A stretch of DNA of 30,382 nt from Zygophlyctis sp. KS116. Lineage: Eukaryota > Chytridiomycota. Shown piece after piece: positions 1 through 10,158 of the stretch. Both the position numbers and the translations under genes were made by a program. The notes beneath the pieces are model-generated. The model searched no databases and was not told where the DNA came from. It saw only the letters and a program-made list of their open reading frames with translations. The first letter of the stretch is position 1, and the number at the start of each line of letters is the position of its first letter. The stretch lies in contig BAAFSQ010000105.1 in NCBI GenBank assembly GCA_054661495.1, positions 1 through 30,382 on the forward strand. The letters are read 5' to 3'.

Positions 1-2343
1 TTGAAGCTCAAGGCTTTGCAAGACTCTACTGATTTAGAGCAATCAAGACTTAAAGACGAAATAATTGTATTAGAAAAAGGCACTATCGAATCTCAGGATA
101 AAAATGCAGAATTGACCAGTCAAATTGCAGAATTGGAATTAAAGCTTAAAAGCCTGCAGGATTCTAGTGATTTAGAGCAATCAAGACTTAAAGACGAAAT
201 CATTTTATTAGAAAAGGGCACTATCGAATCTCAGGATAAAAATGCAGAATTGACCAGTCAAATTGTAGAATTGGAATTAAAGCTTAAAAGCCTGCAGGAT
301 TCTAGTGATTTAGAGCAATCAAGACTAAAAGAAGAAATAATTGTATTAGAACAGGGTCGTATAGATTCGCAGGCTAAAAATTCACACTTAAACGGTGAGA
401 TGGCAGAATTGGACTTAAAGCTTCATAACCTGCAAGATTCTAGTAATTTGGACCAATCAAGACTCAGAGAAGATATATCAAGACTTGAAAAAGAGCTTGG
501 TGATAATGCAAAAGCAGCAGAGCTGGAAAAAGAAACGCTTTCTGAAGAAATCAATTCTTTATTAGAGCAGTTGGATAGTCTGAAAAACCTGCTGGCTAAT
601 AATGAAACAGAATTGCAAACTTTTATGGAGAAACTTTTTGATGAGGAAAATAGTAAAAAACAGAAAGAAATCCTATATTCAAGTCAAATTCAAAAGGTGG
701 AGGGTGAATATATGTCATATAAAAAAGATATGGACCAAAAAGCTCAAGAATTCGAGTCTATAAAGGACAAGATTGCAATGGAAGAGAAGAGACGATTTGA
801 CGTCGAAACAGCAACAATGAAACGAATTTCTGAATTAGAGCAAGAGAACTTTGACTTAAAAAATCAAATATTTATCATGGAAAAAGACATTCAAAGCCTT
901 GGAGATAGTTTAGAAAATTTTAAAATCTTGCATTCTGAAAAACAAGAAGAGTCCTTGGTTGCATTGACAAACCGTGATGAAGAAATCATATCGCTTAAAA
1001 ATGAATTGGGAGAAAAAGAAAAATACATAAAGACGGAAGAGACTTCATATATACTCCAAGTAAAAGATTTGGAAGCAGAATATATATCATACAAATCCGA
1101 ATTAGATTCTCGAAAACTGGAATTAAATAATTTGGTAGAAAAAAGAAATTTAGAGGAAAAGACTTTCCGTGACTCTGAAATATCTGCCAAAAATTTGGTC
1201 CTAGTTCTTCAAAAAGAAAATTCAGATCTAAAAGAACAATTATCACTTTCCGCTTCAGACTTGAGTGACCTCAAATCTCAAATTCTAGTTTTGCAAGAGA
1301 AACATGAAGTTTTTCGAAAAGAAACATTTGATAGAATACGAGAACATGCTGATGGAGAAAAGTCTCTAAAACAAGCACTTCATTTAAAAGAATTGGAAGA
1401 AAATGAATCTATCAAAAATCTAAGAAATCAATTACAAAGTTTGCAACAAGAAAAAAAGATTCAACATGATAAAATGAATCAACTTGGAGAACTTGAACTA
1501 GAATATTCATCTTATAAAACCCAAATTTCAATTCGTTCTCAAGAATTTGAAGAACTTCGTTCAAAGCTCTCTATTGAACAAGAAAAAAAATCAAAATCTA
1601 TTAGCCTTTTACGTAGCTCTAAAACAAGAATTCAAGCTCTTGAAACTGAATTACTTAAAAAAGAGGAAATCATATCATCACTTTCTGAACAGATTTCTAG
1701 ATTTGCACAAAAAATTTCTGAAAAAGATGCACAATTAACTAATTTAATGAATCAAAATCTATCAATACAAGATAAAAACAACAAATTATCATCAAAAGAC
1801 TCTAAAAAAGAAAAATTACTTCTGGAACAAGAACGTCTTCGTATTAAAATCCAAGAAATGGAAACCCGAGTCTCTGATTACCAAATTCTAAAAAGAGACT
1901 TTGAGACTATATCAACCGATGCGGATAACCTAAAAAAACTAAATATAAAACTACAAGAAGAAATTCAAAGTCTCCCTAATGAAATTAGATCTTATAAATC
2001 CAGACTAGAAGATCTTGAATCAGACTTGGAATCTACTCGCCAGCTTTATCAAAAGAAATCTAATGAGAACGAATCTCTTAATCTTAAAATAACCCAACTT
2101 GAATCAAGCATAAAAGAAATCAAAAGACAAGCTTCTGAACTTGGAAATACATACAAGGTACTTTTACTCTATAATTTATTTTAGAAAAGAATTTTAGAAG
2201 TTGAATCAAACTCTACACTCTCAGTCTCTGAAAATCTACAAAAGCTTCAAGACAAGGAAGATCAAATAGAAGATTTATTAATTAAACAGTTACAACTAGA
2301 GTCTATCAACAAGTCTCTAAAAGAACAATTGGACAAGACGTAG
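1..2343 (+). CDS. Golgin-like coiled-coil protein, 5' end outside window (copy A)
   Basis: The frame is open from base 1, so the start lies upstream. Exons are 1-2157 and 2185-2343. The 27-nt intron 2158-2184 (GTACT...TTTTAG) sits in phase 0 and contains the only stop before 2341. The visible 771 residues are almost pure coiled coil (Leu, Glu, Lys, Gln, Ser; hardly any Pro or Gly), beginning with 46-residue repeats. The last ~250 residues are co-linear with the next gene downstream: LSIEQEKKSKSI matches LSLEEEKKAKSI, and QLQLESINKSLKEQL matches QLQLSNINRSLKDEV. It then stops (TAG 2341-2343) exactly where the downstream copy enters its Ser-rich linker and GRIP domain, so this copy has no Golgi-targeting domain. 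Alternative: 2340-2435 is a 96-nt intron joining both parts into one frame-consistent golgin. Coiled coil is certain; the gene boundary is not. Confidence 0.75.
13..480 (+). repeat. Tandem 138-bp (46-aa) coding repeats
   Basis: Units start near 13, 151, 289 and 427, an exact 138-nt period. Units 1-3 are nearly identical at DNA level (for example LQDSSDLEQSRLK followed by IESQDKNAELTSQI), while unit 4 is diverged. 46 residues equals five heptads plus one hendecad, so the coiled coil stays in register. The array probably continues to the left of the window. Confidence 0.9.
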
Positions 2344-2347
2344 GAGA

Positions 2348-2391
2348 TTAAATAGAATAATTCAAGGCCTAGCATATTAAATAGAATAATT
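2348..2391 (+). promoter_or_regulatory. Duplicated TTAAATAGAATAATT element upstream of ATG 2419
   Basis: Two identical 15-mers TTAAATAGAATAATT occupy 2348-2362 and 2377-2391, 29 bp apart. The second is preceded by GCCTAG at 2367. The same arrangement, GCCTAG then four bases then TTAAATAGAATAA, occurs at 15790-15812 upstream of the DnaJ start. The distance to the next ATG is similar (29 versus 32 nt). This suggests a TATA-like core promoter; a 3'-end signal is also possible because both copies closely follow a stop codon. Confidence 0.5.
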
Positions 2392-2418
2392 TGAGATTGT
2401 GTGGCACTTTCCATTCTA

Positions 2419-3667
2419 ATGATTAACGCGCAGAGTCTAGAACAACAACTACAACAACAACTAGAACAACTAAGAGAGAAACTCTTTGAAAACTCTAATG
2501 AAAACTCTAGTCTCAAAATACAATTAGGAAAATTACGACTGCAATTGTCACTGGAAGAAGAGAAAAAGGCAAAATCCATTCAATTACTTAAAAATGCTAA
2601 AATGAAAATTCAAAGTCTAGAGTCTCAAAAGTCTTTGACAGACTCTAAAACTGGAAATTTAGAAACAAAAGTCTTGAATTTACAAAAGGAAATAACTCTC
2701 AAAGATGTCGAAATTGCAGATTTAATGACTCAGATTCTAAATATTCAGGAAAAAGACTCTATAGATTATTACAAAAATTTAGAATTGGAAATTGAAAATT
2801 ACAAAATTAAATTAGAATCAAAGTCATTGGAAATTCAAAATTACACTCAAATAATTCAGGAAAAATCTCTAGAGAATGAATCTCTCTCTTTAGAAAATTC
2901 TAAATTACAGGTTTTATATTTTGACAAGTCGGTTTATCAAGAGGATTTTAAATTATTGCAAAGTCAAGTCACTGAATTACAGAAAGAATTAGAATTGAAA
3001 GATGCTCAAAATCTGCTTTTAAAATCAGAGTTTAAGGCTATGGAAAATTCAAAGGAAATGGCTCAGTCTCAAATAAAGGATTTGGAATTGGAAGTAGAAA
3101 TCATTTCTTCTCTAAAAGAAAGGATTCATACTTTAGAAAAAGAAGTACAAGATTGTCAAAAAGTTCAGGAAATGGAAATTATTAGGATTTCTAGGGAGAA
3201 TGAAATCAAGTTAAAGGAGACAATGGATAAATTAAGTGAAAGTTTAGAGCTTTTAAATGATTTAAAGGCAAGGCAGTTACAGCTATCAAATATAAATAGA
3301 GTAAATTTACAAAAATTTCTAAAAAATATAGTCTTTAAAGGATGAAGTACGTAAACTTTCAAAAGGTTCTAGATTTTCTTCTAGATCATCATCTGGGAAT
3401 TCTACTCCTTCTTTATCTAGGAATAGTTCTGGTTATTTACCTGGAAGTCCATATTTTTCTTCAAATTTAACTCTACAAATTGATACTAATAAAAAGGGTG
3501 GATGGAAAGGAGCAGAGTTGGACATGTCGGAAAAGGAGTACTTGAAGATTGTTTTTCTCAAATTTTTGGAATTTAAAGACAAGGGAAAACTGCTGCCTGT
3601 TTTAGGAAATCTTTTACAATTGAATCAAGATGAATTATCAATGGCAATGACAAATGTAAAAAACTAA
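2419..3667 (+). CDS. GRIP-domain golgin (copy B)
   Basis: Exons are 2419-3300 and 3332-3667, with a 31-nt phase-0 intron at 3301-3331; 405 aa if ATG 2419 is the start. Residues 1 to about 300 are coiled coil. A Ser-rich linker (SSRSSSGNSTPSLSRNSSG) follows, then a C-terminal GRIP domain at about 360-403: SEKEYLKIVFLKFLEFKDKG, then LLPVLGNLLQLNQDEL. Tyr364 is the position that in this family contacts Arl1-GTP and recruits the protein to trans-Golgi membranes. GRIP golgins act as vesicle tethers there. The first intron-free stretch runs in the same frame as copy A, so a single gene with a 96-nt intron (2340-2435) remains possible. The stop TAA 3665-3667 overlaps the stop of the convergent ankyrin gene. 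Confidence 0.8.
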
Positions 3668-4131
3668 TTATTTGCGTAAATGGAATTCATTTCTTGATCA
3701 TCCACAAGATCTAAAGATGTAAAACCTTTAGAATTTAGTAGATTTTGTTGTGCTCCTCTTTCTAACAGTAACTGAACTACATCTCTAGCTCCGAGAAAAG
3801 TTGCTAAATGCAATGCAGTATTCCCTCCCTACAATTAACCGGGCAATCTTACACCAAAAGTTGAGTTTAGATCATCTGAATTAGTCCTTTGTATAATATC
3901 TTTAGCAATATCATCCTGTCCACAGAATATTGATAGATGTAGAGGAGTCATTGATCCTAGATATGCTCCAAGTAGCTTGTATGCATCATTTTCTAGATTT
4001 TTGTCCCAAGTCAATGCTGGGAATCTAGATGTAGCAGATGCTAGAGATGGAGTTTCCAAGAGTGCATTTCGGACAGCCTCTGCATCGCCATTTTGAATGC
4101 TTGACCAAATACACGACATTATGTTTGTCAT
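3664..4131 (-). CDS. Small ankyrin-repeat protein
   Basis: Exons on the minus strand are 4131-3853 and 3828-3664, with a 24-nt phase-0 intron at 3829-3852 (the shortest in the window); 147 aa. Ankyrin signatures are clear: a degenerate first repeat (about 11-30), then MTPLHLSIFCGQDDIAKDI, then after the splice GNTALHLATFLGARDVVQLL and GFTSLDLVDD. Without splicing, the second canonical TALHLA repeat would be lost, which supports the intron. It has no enzymatic domain and is probably a protein-protein adaptor. It is divergent from DOCK (235 bp between ATGs). Its TAG stop shares two bases with the TAA of the golgin on the other strand. Confidence 0.85.
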
Positions 4132-4366
4132 GACGCGAATCTACGCGAATCGAATAAATATGTTAAATCAGGGATAAATTAAAGAATACAGCAGTAAATA
4201 CTAGGAAATATCTTTCAGTGGATTGTATAACATGAAATTTTTGTTGCACTGCAAAATAAATTTTTTTAAACCTTATCTATTGAAAATTTAACTGCTGATC
4301 TCTTTCAGCTCAAGACGAGGAAGAGGCGCAACTGTTCAAGGCCTCGGGGACAAGGATCGATCAAAA
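4132..4366. promoter_or_regulatory. Divergent promoter region (ankyrin / DOCK) with tandem ACGCGAAT
   Basis: This 235-bp gap holds both promoters. ACGCGAAT occurs twice with a 10-bp period (4133-4140 and 4143-4150), directly against the ankyrin ATG. ACGCGAA recurs twice upstream of the secreted-protein gene near 29568 and 29604. AT-rich sequence including TTTTTTTAAA lies at about 4261-4270. A GC-rich stretch (about 58% over 4311-4362) directly precedes the DOCK ATG. A CTTTCAG at 4302-4308 could be the 3' splice site of a 5'-UTR intron. Confidence 0.4.
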
Positions 4367-7300
4367 ATGATTGCAAAGAACAGATGGACTCCTTATCTTG
4401 CATATGGTATGGCTATTGATGATTATGTTTCAACCGACGACTCAGGAATCTCCCTAAAGAAGGAAGAATCTGTTGTGATCATTGAAAGGATTCATAATTG
4501 GTTCAGAGGATATTCAACATTGTCAGATAAGAAAATCTTAAGAATATTTCCTCAGTCCTGCATCAGATTATTAAATAATGCATCAAACTCCCCAATCGTT
4601 TGTCTAAATTGGGCTAAATTAGATCAGTTTTCTCAAGATCAAGCTGAAATTCATAAAATCAGCCTGGAGGTTGATGCAGCAATAAGAGATTGGTATGATG
4701 CAATCTATGCACTATTGCTAAAATCGGATTATAGCGCATTTCAGAAATTACTGGATTCATTTTACGATTTGATTGAAAAAAAGAGTCAATTGATCTCAAA
4801 TTACAAAACTTTAGCACAAAAAACGCAAATTAAGTCAGATATAGTGGATATAATAGAATGTGGGAATAGATATATCACAAAGGATTTATACCTCAGACAA
4901 AATGGAATGATTTTAACTAATTTAAAGTTTATGCAGCTTTATAAATCACATTGTGAAAGTAACTTTAATCGCTTTAATTAATAGGATTTATTGTGGGCTA
5001 TGATCCTCCCTCACTGCCTCCTAAAGATGTTGGACCCACAAAAATTCAGGTGCTGGTTCAATTGAAAGGTTTAACAGGAGTTGAGCCGCAGAAAACTTTT
5101 CAGGTTCAGATTGGGATTTGGAATGGGAAATCGACTCCTCTTTATCAGCCGGCTTTATTTAAAAAGAGTCTAAATGGGGCTGTTGTTTTTGCTGATATTG
5201 ATAAAAAAGATATTTTTTCAGAAAATATGTTCTTGATTTTAAGAATTTCACAATTGGATAAAGGTATTTTAGATTTTATAAATGCTTTCAGGAATTCTCA
5301 AGCCTCTGGGAAACGGATCTTTGGAATTATCTCAAATGCTGCAAACGTATTTAAGAGATGATCCAATTACAAAAGACTTATCAATCGGTATTTCTGTTCC
5401 GTCAAAGGAAAATGATTATCAAATATTTTTTGGTAACATCCCGTCTAATTCAGAAAAGAAAGTAAATGCTAAATTGGCATTATCTTTCTTTACTGGTGAA
5501 CTATCTGAAGCTTGTCACAATTATCCACTTTTTTTTCATTCCGCCGCAATTAATAGACAATTTGGGAAAGTGTGTTTTTCAGAAACAACAAAAAATACTT
5601 TGCATGTGAATTTACATTCTGCTGATTTATCAAATCAAAAGAAAATTGGTTCAATTAAAAATGTCCAGGTACAAATCGAAGTCAAAGACTCTACAGGAGC
5701 AAATCAGTGCTGTATATTTGATGGCACGCACGATGTTTTACACTCTTCAATCCGATCAGTCGTATTTTCTTCGAATGATTGTCCTGTATGGGACATTCAT
5801 TTAAGAATCGACCTTGATCCTTTAATTATGCTTCAATCACATTTGGTTATCACGCTTGGGAATACAAACGAAAAGGGTGATTTCCAACCATTCTCTTTTG
5901 CATATTTGCCTCTATTCTATAGCCAAAATGAGCCTGTGGGAGATGATTGTCATGCTCTTTCTCTCTATAAATTTGATAGTGCCTTTGCAAGACCTTCAAT
6001 ATATATGACTGTTCCTGCAGGCCCTTCAATTTTTGTTCCTTCTGGTCTATCTTCACTTACTGTCGAAGAATTATACAATGCTGCCGAATATATGGCTTCC
6101 AATAATATAAAATTAAAGGATTCGGTTATGATATCGACAAGATTAGATTCTGCAATGATCACAAAATGCCAGCCCTTGATGATGCTTCTTCATTGGGAAA
6201 ATGTAATTAAAAATCACAGAGGAAATATATTTTCAATCATAAAAGATTGTCATTTGATGGATGAATGCGAGGTATATCGATATTTTCTTATTTTTAGAAA
6301 GTGAAATTTCACTCTCAAATTGTCAGCTCACTAGCAGATATTTTGGATTCTGAAATTGGGGGCTTGGATTATCAGAAAATCAGTGCATGTTCCCTCAATT
6401 TGTTGGTTAATATTTTGTTTTCAATTAAAAGAGCCAAGTCTGGTATTTCTGAACCTCAACTTGTGGAGTTTATTAAGTCAATTAATATTTCTAAAAAGAT
6501 TTCTCAAAGACTTTTAGATGCAGTTAAGAGGCTTCTTGAAGCAAATGAATCGGACTTCACAGAATGTAATGAAAAGTCATTAATTGAATTAATCAAAGTA
6601 TGGGACTTAATATTCATGTTTATCTTGTCTCCGCTTCACTGCAAAACTGACCGTAGGGAAGTACAGTTTATCGCTTCAGATATTTTTGACAAGCTCTTAA
6701 AAATTATGAATAGGCAGAAATTTGTAGCCAATTTTGATTATCATTCATTGATTGCTGAAAATATCTGCCATCTTCTGAAAATTTGGATTCCGTTTCATCC
6801 TATTGAAAAAATCTTTGATTTCATGTCAGATTTTTTGATAGCTGCTAAAAAAAATACTTCTATCCAATTGATATTTATGCACGCTTTTATTTTGGAAGAT
6901 TTTCTTAAAGACTCTACCTACGGCCCTTTTGCTTTGGGACTGATCAGTAGCTGGATACATCTGTATTTAACAGGTAAATGGACAGGAAAGAACTTAGTAA
7001 ATGAATATTCCAGGGTCTCTGTAAAGGTCTTAGTATTTACTACTACTCAAAAAAGACAAGAACTCTCAAAGTTATTGAAATTTCTATCTGACTTTCTTAA
7101 TATTCTCTACTCCTTACCTTCAAATTCAAGATTTGATAAGCTTTCGGAATGCTTATGGATTCTTTTGGAAACATTTTGCAATTACTCGGACTGGAAAAAT
7201 ATGAAGTTAAATTCTTCTCGCCAGAGCAAAATACCATCTTCTTTTGATGATGATAGAAATTCCTGGATGAGCTCCATGGATAAAGCGTCAATAGACCTAT

Positions 7301-10158
7301 CAGAGCTTGCTTCCATAATAATTTCCTTTGTGGATATTCTTCCTGATCAATCCATAGTTGATCAATTTTCAAAATACTTGGAAATTAAAGGGATAGAAGA
7401 ATGTGCTGTATACATGGCTCAATGGCTTGATGCTATTTCCAGTCTAATGACTAATATTTATCCGAATATTTGGGTCGCTATGGGTATGGCAGTAAAGATA
7501 ATCTGTCTTCGTTCATTAACAATATTGAGTCAGTTTATGCTAAAAAATTTTGCTACTTTCTATGGAAGAATATCGGATTCCCCTGTGAAGAGCATAATAG
7601 GTGGCAGCAAGATCGATGGTTATCACTTATGGAGTAGGTTTTTTCGGTCAATTCTTACTTTGACTCATATTCACCATTCTATAAAAAGTGATCTATCATA
7701 TCAGTACGAAATTATCTCGAGTATGTCTCATGTAAATTTTCTGAAGACCAGTTGTGATCTTATAGAGCATGTTTGGGAGGCCTTGGCGAAAAATGTCGAT
7801 TATTATCATATTTTAAAACTGCTTGTACCAAAGTTTTCTGCTGCTTTCCTAGAAATGGCCTTATCTTATGATGAGAATCTTCAGAATGTTGGAATTCACC
7901 TGCTTTTTTCAATGATCAAGCTTGAATTTAGAGTTAATGGTGAATTTACAAGAGTCGAGGAACAAATTTTTGAACAAATGCCCTGGATTGTGGAGAAATC
8001 AAAAACAGCATCGTCCAACGGCTCAACTATTTTGCGATTTTCTCATTTGTTTTTCGAAGCTCCGATAGATTTAGAGAACAAAGACAAGTTTATCGAACAG
8101 GGGAGGAAGTTTATCGCATTTCTAGAAGCTTTTTTGTCGCTTTCATCAGAAATCAATAGCCTCTCTGAAGATCGGCTTAATATAGACGAGAAAGCATACG
8201 CCACTATGAAGATGATTCAGTTCTTGTCCGATTTGAATAAGCCAGAAATGCTTATTGTTTTTATTCAGTCATTATATGATCTTTATTTATCACAAGAGCA
8301 ATACATCGAAGCAGGTATATTACTTAAGCAATATGGTGATACTTTGCCCTGGTCCACTTTTTCTGAAGATGACAAAATGGAAACTGATGAATTGGATAGG
8401 CCAAAATACCGGGACGAAGTTTACAAACGATGTGTTGATATGCTCGATCGTGGTCATTCTTGGGAAAGGGCAATAGAAATTTGCAGAGAATTGTCCGATT
8501 TTTTTCAGTATCAACAATTTAATTTTCAGAATGTTTCTGAAATTTTGACTCGCCAGGTAGAAATTACGGAAAAGATTAGGACGAAAGATCGCTATTATCC
8601 TAATTATTTTTTGGTCAGTTTCTTTGGATATGGTTTCTCAAATGATATTCACGGAAAAGTTTTCGTCTATAAAGGATTATTATGGGAAAAGCTAGGATCG
8701 TTTTGCGAAAGAATGTTAAAAAGACATCCTGGATCAAAGCTAATAAAAGAAATACCTTCAGAATTCGATCCGCTCGAAAATAAGAAACTGATTTTAATTA
8801 GATCAATTGATGCAAATTTGGATGCTCAGATGGTCCCATCGAATCGAGGATCAGCGCATTTGCCATGGCCAAAGATCAACGAAAAGCTGGGTATCAGCTC
8901 GCGGAATGGACCAAAAAGTGCAAGCGATTTGATTAATTCGCCATGTATTGAAAACAAATTCTTCAATAGCATTCCAGGATACATTACGGCTTATTTTGAA
9001 TCGAACGAAACAAATATTTTCTCATATCTCCGACCCATCCGTAGAACAATTTCAGATGATTTTCTTCATTTTGGTAAAGAGGCTTTCGATCACCTTTCTA
9101 ATTATTCTGAGCTGACTGTACTTTATACAAAGGAACGATTTCCAGGGCTTTTATCTCGTTCAGAGGTTATATCAACGGAGTCCTTTGAATTGAATCCAAT
9201 AGAAAATGCTATCATCACAATCAAGAAAAAAAGTAAAGAGCTCTCAAACTTTTTGAAAACGCATAATTATCTTCAGAATATTGATGGATCTCCTGATTCT
9301 AAGATGCGCAGAGACTCAGCTGATACATCGAACAATTCCCATCGACTCTCATTATCATCACAGTATGGGACGAACCACTTTACAATGGCACTGAATGGTG
9401 CTGTTGATGCACCAATCAATGGAGGAATCCCAATGTTTCGCTCGGCATTTTTTAGTGATTGTTATCGTAATTACGCCAAGACTTTAGGAACGGAGTTCTT
9501 GATCGAAGTACTTCGAAAGGCTATCGATGAGGAGGTATGTTTTTAGCCCAATATAAATATCAAGGTGATTATAATGCACCAGTGCCTAAAAGTACATGGC
9601 GGGGTGATTTCCGCTGATATGAGGCCGCTTCATGAACAGCTTATTGCATGTAATTGATTTAATATAGTTTAATATCTAGCTTTCAACAAGAATTTTCAGG
9701 AAGAAATTAATCGAATCAATCTGCGGCCATTACGGCAGACACCAGAAAGCATGCCACTACATTGGATTGCTAGAAATAGTTCGGATGGTGGATTTAGTTT
9801 GAAAACTTCAAATAGCAGGAATCAGTCATTGGTTGATCTTCGTAAATCTGGGGTATCGGCAGTAGAATATACTAGTGCTGGAGATGAATTGAAAAGATTT
9901 TCAGATATGAAACGCCATACCGCATTAAATGTTTTATTGATGGAAAGCTCTGGTAGAGATACATGCGAAGAAGAAAACAGCAACAGCAGAAACTCAAGGA
10001 AAATTTCTGGGACCAACGACTCAATTATTTCAAATATCACTTCAGAATCCGAAAAAATTGAACAAAGATCTTCCGATGGTTCGATCACAAACACTAAAGG
10101 AAAGTTTGGGAAAAAACTTATGATGTTTATTGCACCCAAGATGAAAAAGAATAACTAA
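4367..10158 (+). CDS. DOCK-A/B family guanine nucleotide exchange factor (DOCK1/CED-5-like)
   Basis: Six exons (4367-4958, 4985-5263, 5292-6271, 6298-9534, 9565-9649, 9680-10158) with introns of 26, 28, 26, 30 and 30 nt give 1883 aa, close to the ~1865 aa of animal DOCK1. An N-terminal SH3-like domain (about 1-70; AIDDYVSTDDSGISLKKEES, NWFRGY) places it in the ELMO-binding DOCK-A/B group. DHR-1 (C2-like, phosphoinositide binding) lies at about 390-570. DHR-2, the exchange domain, runs from about 1250 to 1725: PNYFLVSFFGYGF, FVYKGLLWEKL, then NGAVDAPINGG, which carries the valine used as nucleotide sensor in known DOCKs, and MRPLHEQLIASFNKNFQEE. The tail is Ser-rich and ends in a basic segment (GKFGKKLMMFIAPKMKKN). 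The expected role is Rac activation for actin remodelling at the membrane. Upstream frame is closed at 4289 with no earlier ATG. Confidence 0.93.

Noticed and set aside
891-1246. Antisense ORFs in the golgin coiled coil
   Set aside because: They are mirror frames of a Leu/Glu/Lys-rich gene, with low-complexity Ser/Phe translations and no family signal.
9535-9546. 12-nt intron in DOCK (GTATGTTTTTAG)
   Set aside because: It keeps the frame, but it is half the length of any other intron; the 30-nt alternative ending CAAG gives a better match to the DOCK family.
9650-9667. 18-nt intron in DOCK ending AATATAG
   Set aside because: It leads directly to an in-frame TAG; the 30-nt intron 9650-9679 restores the conserved LIASFNKNFQEE segment.
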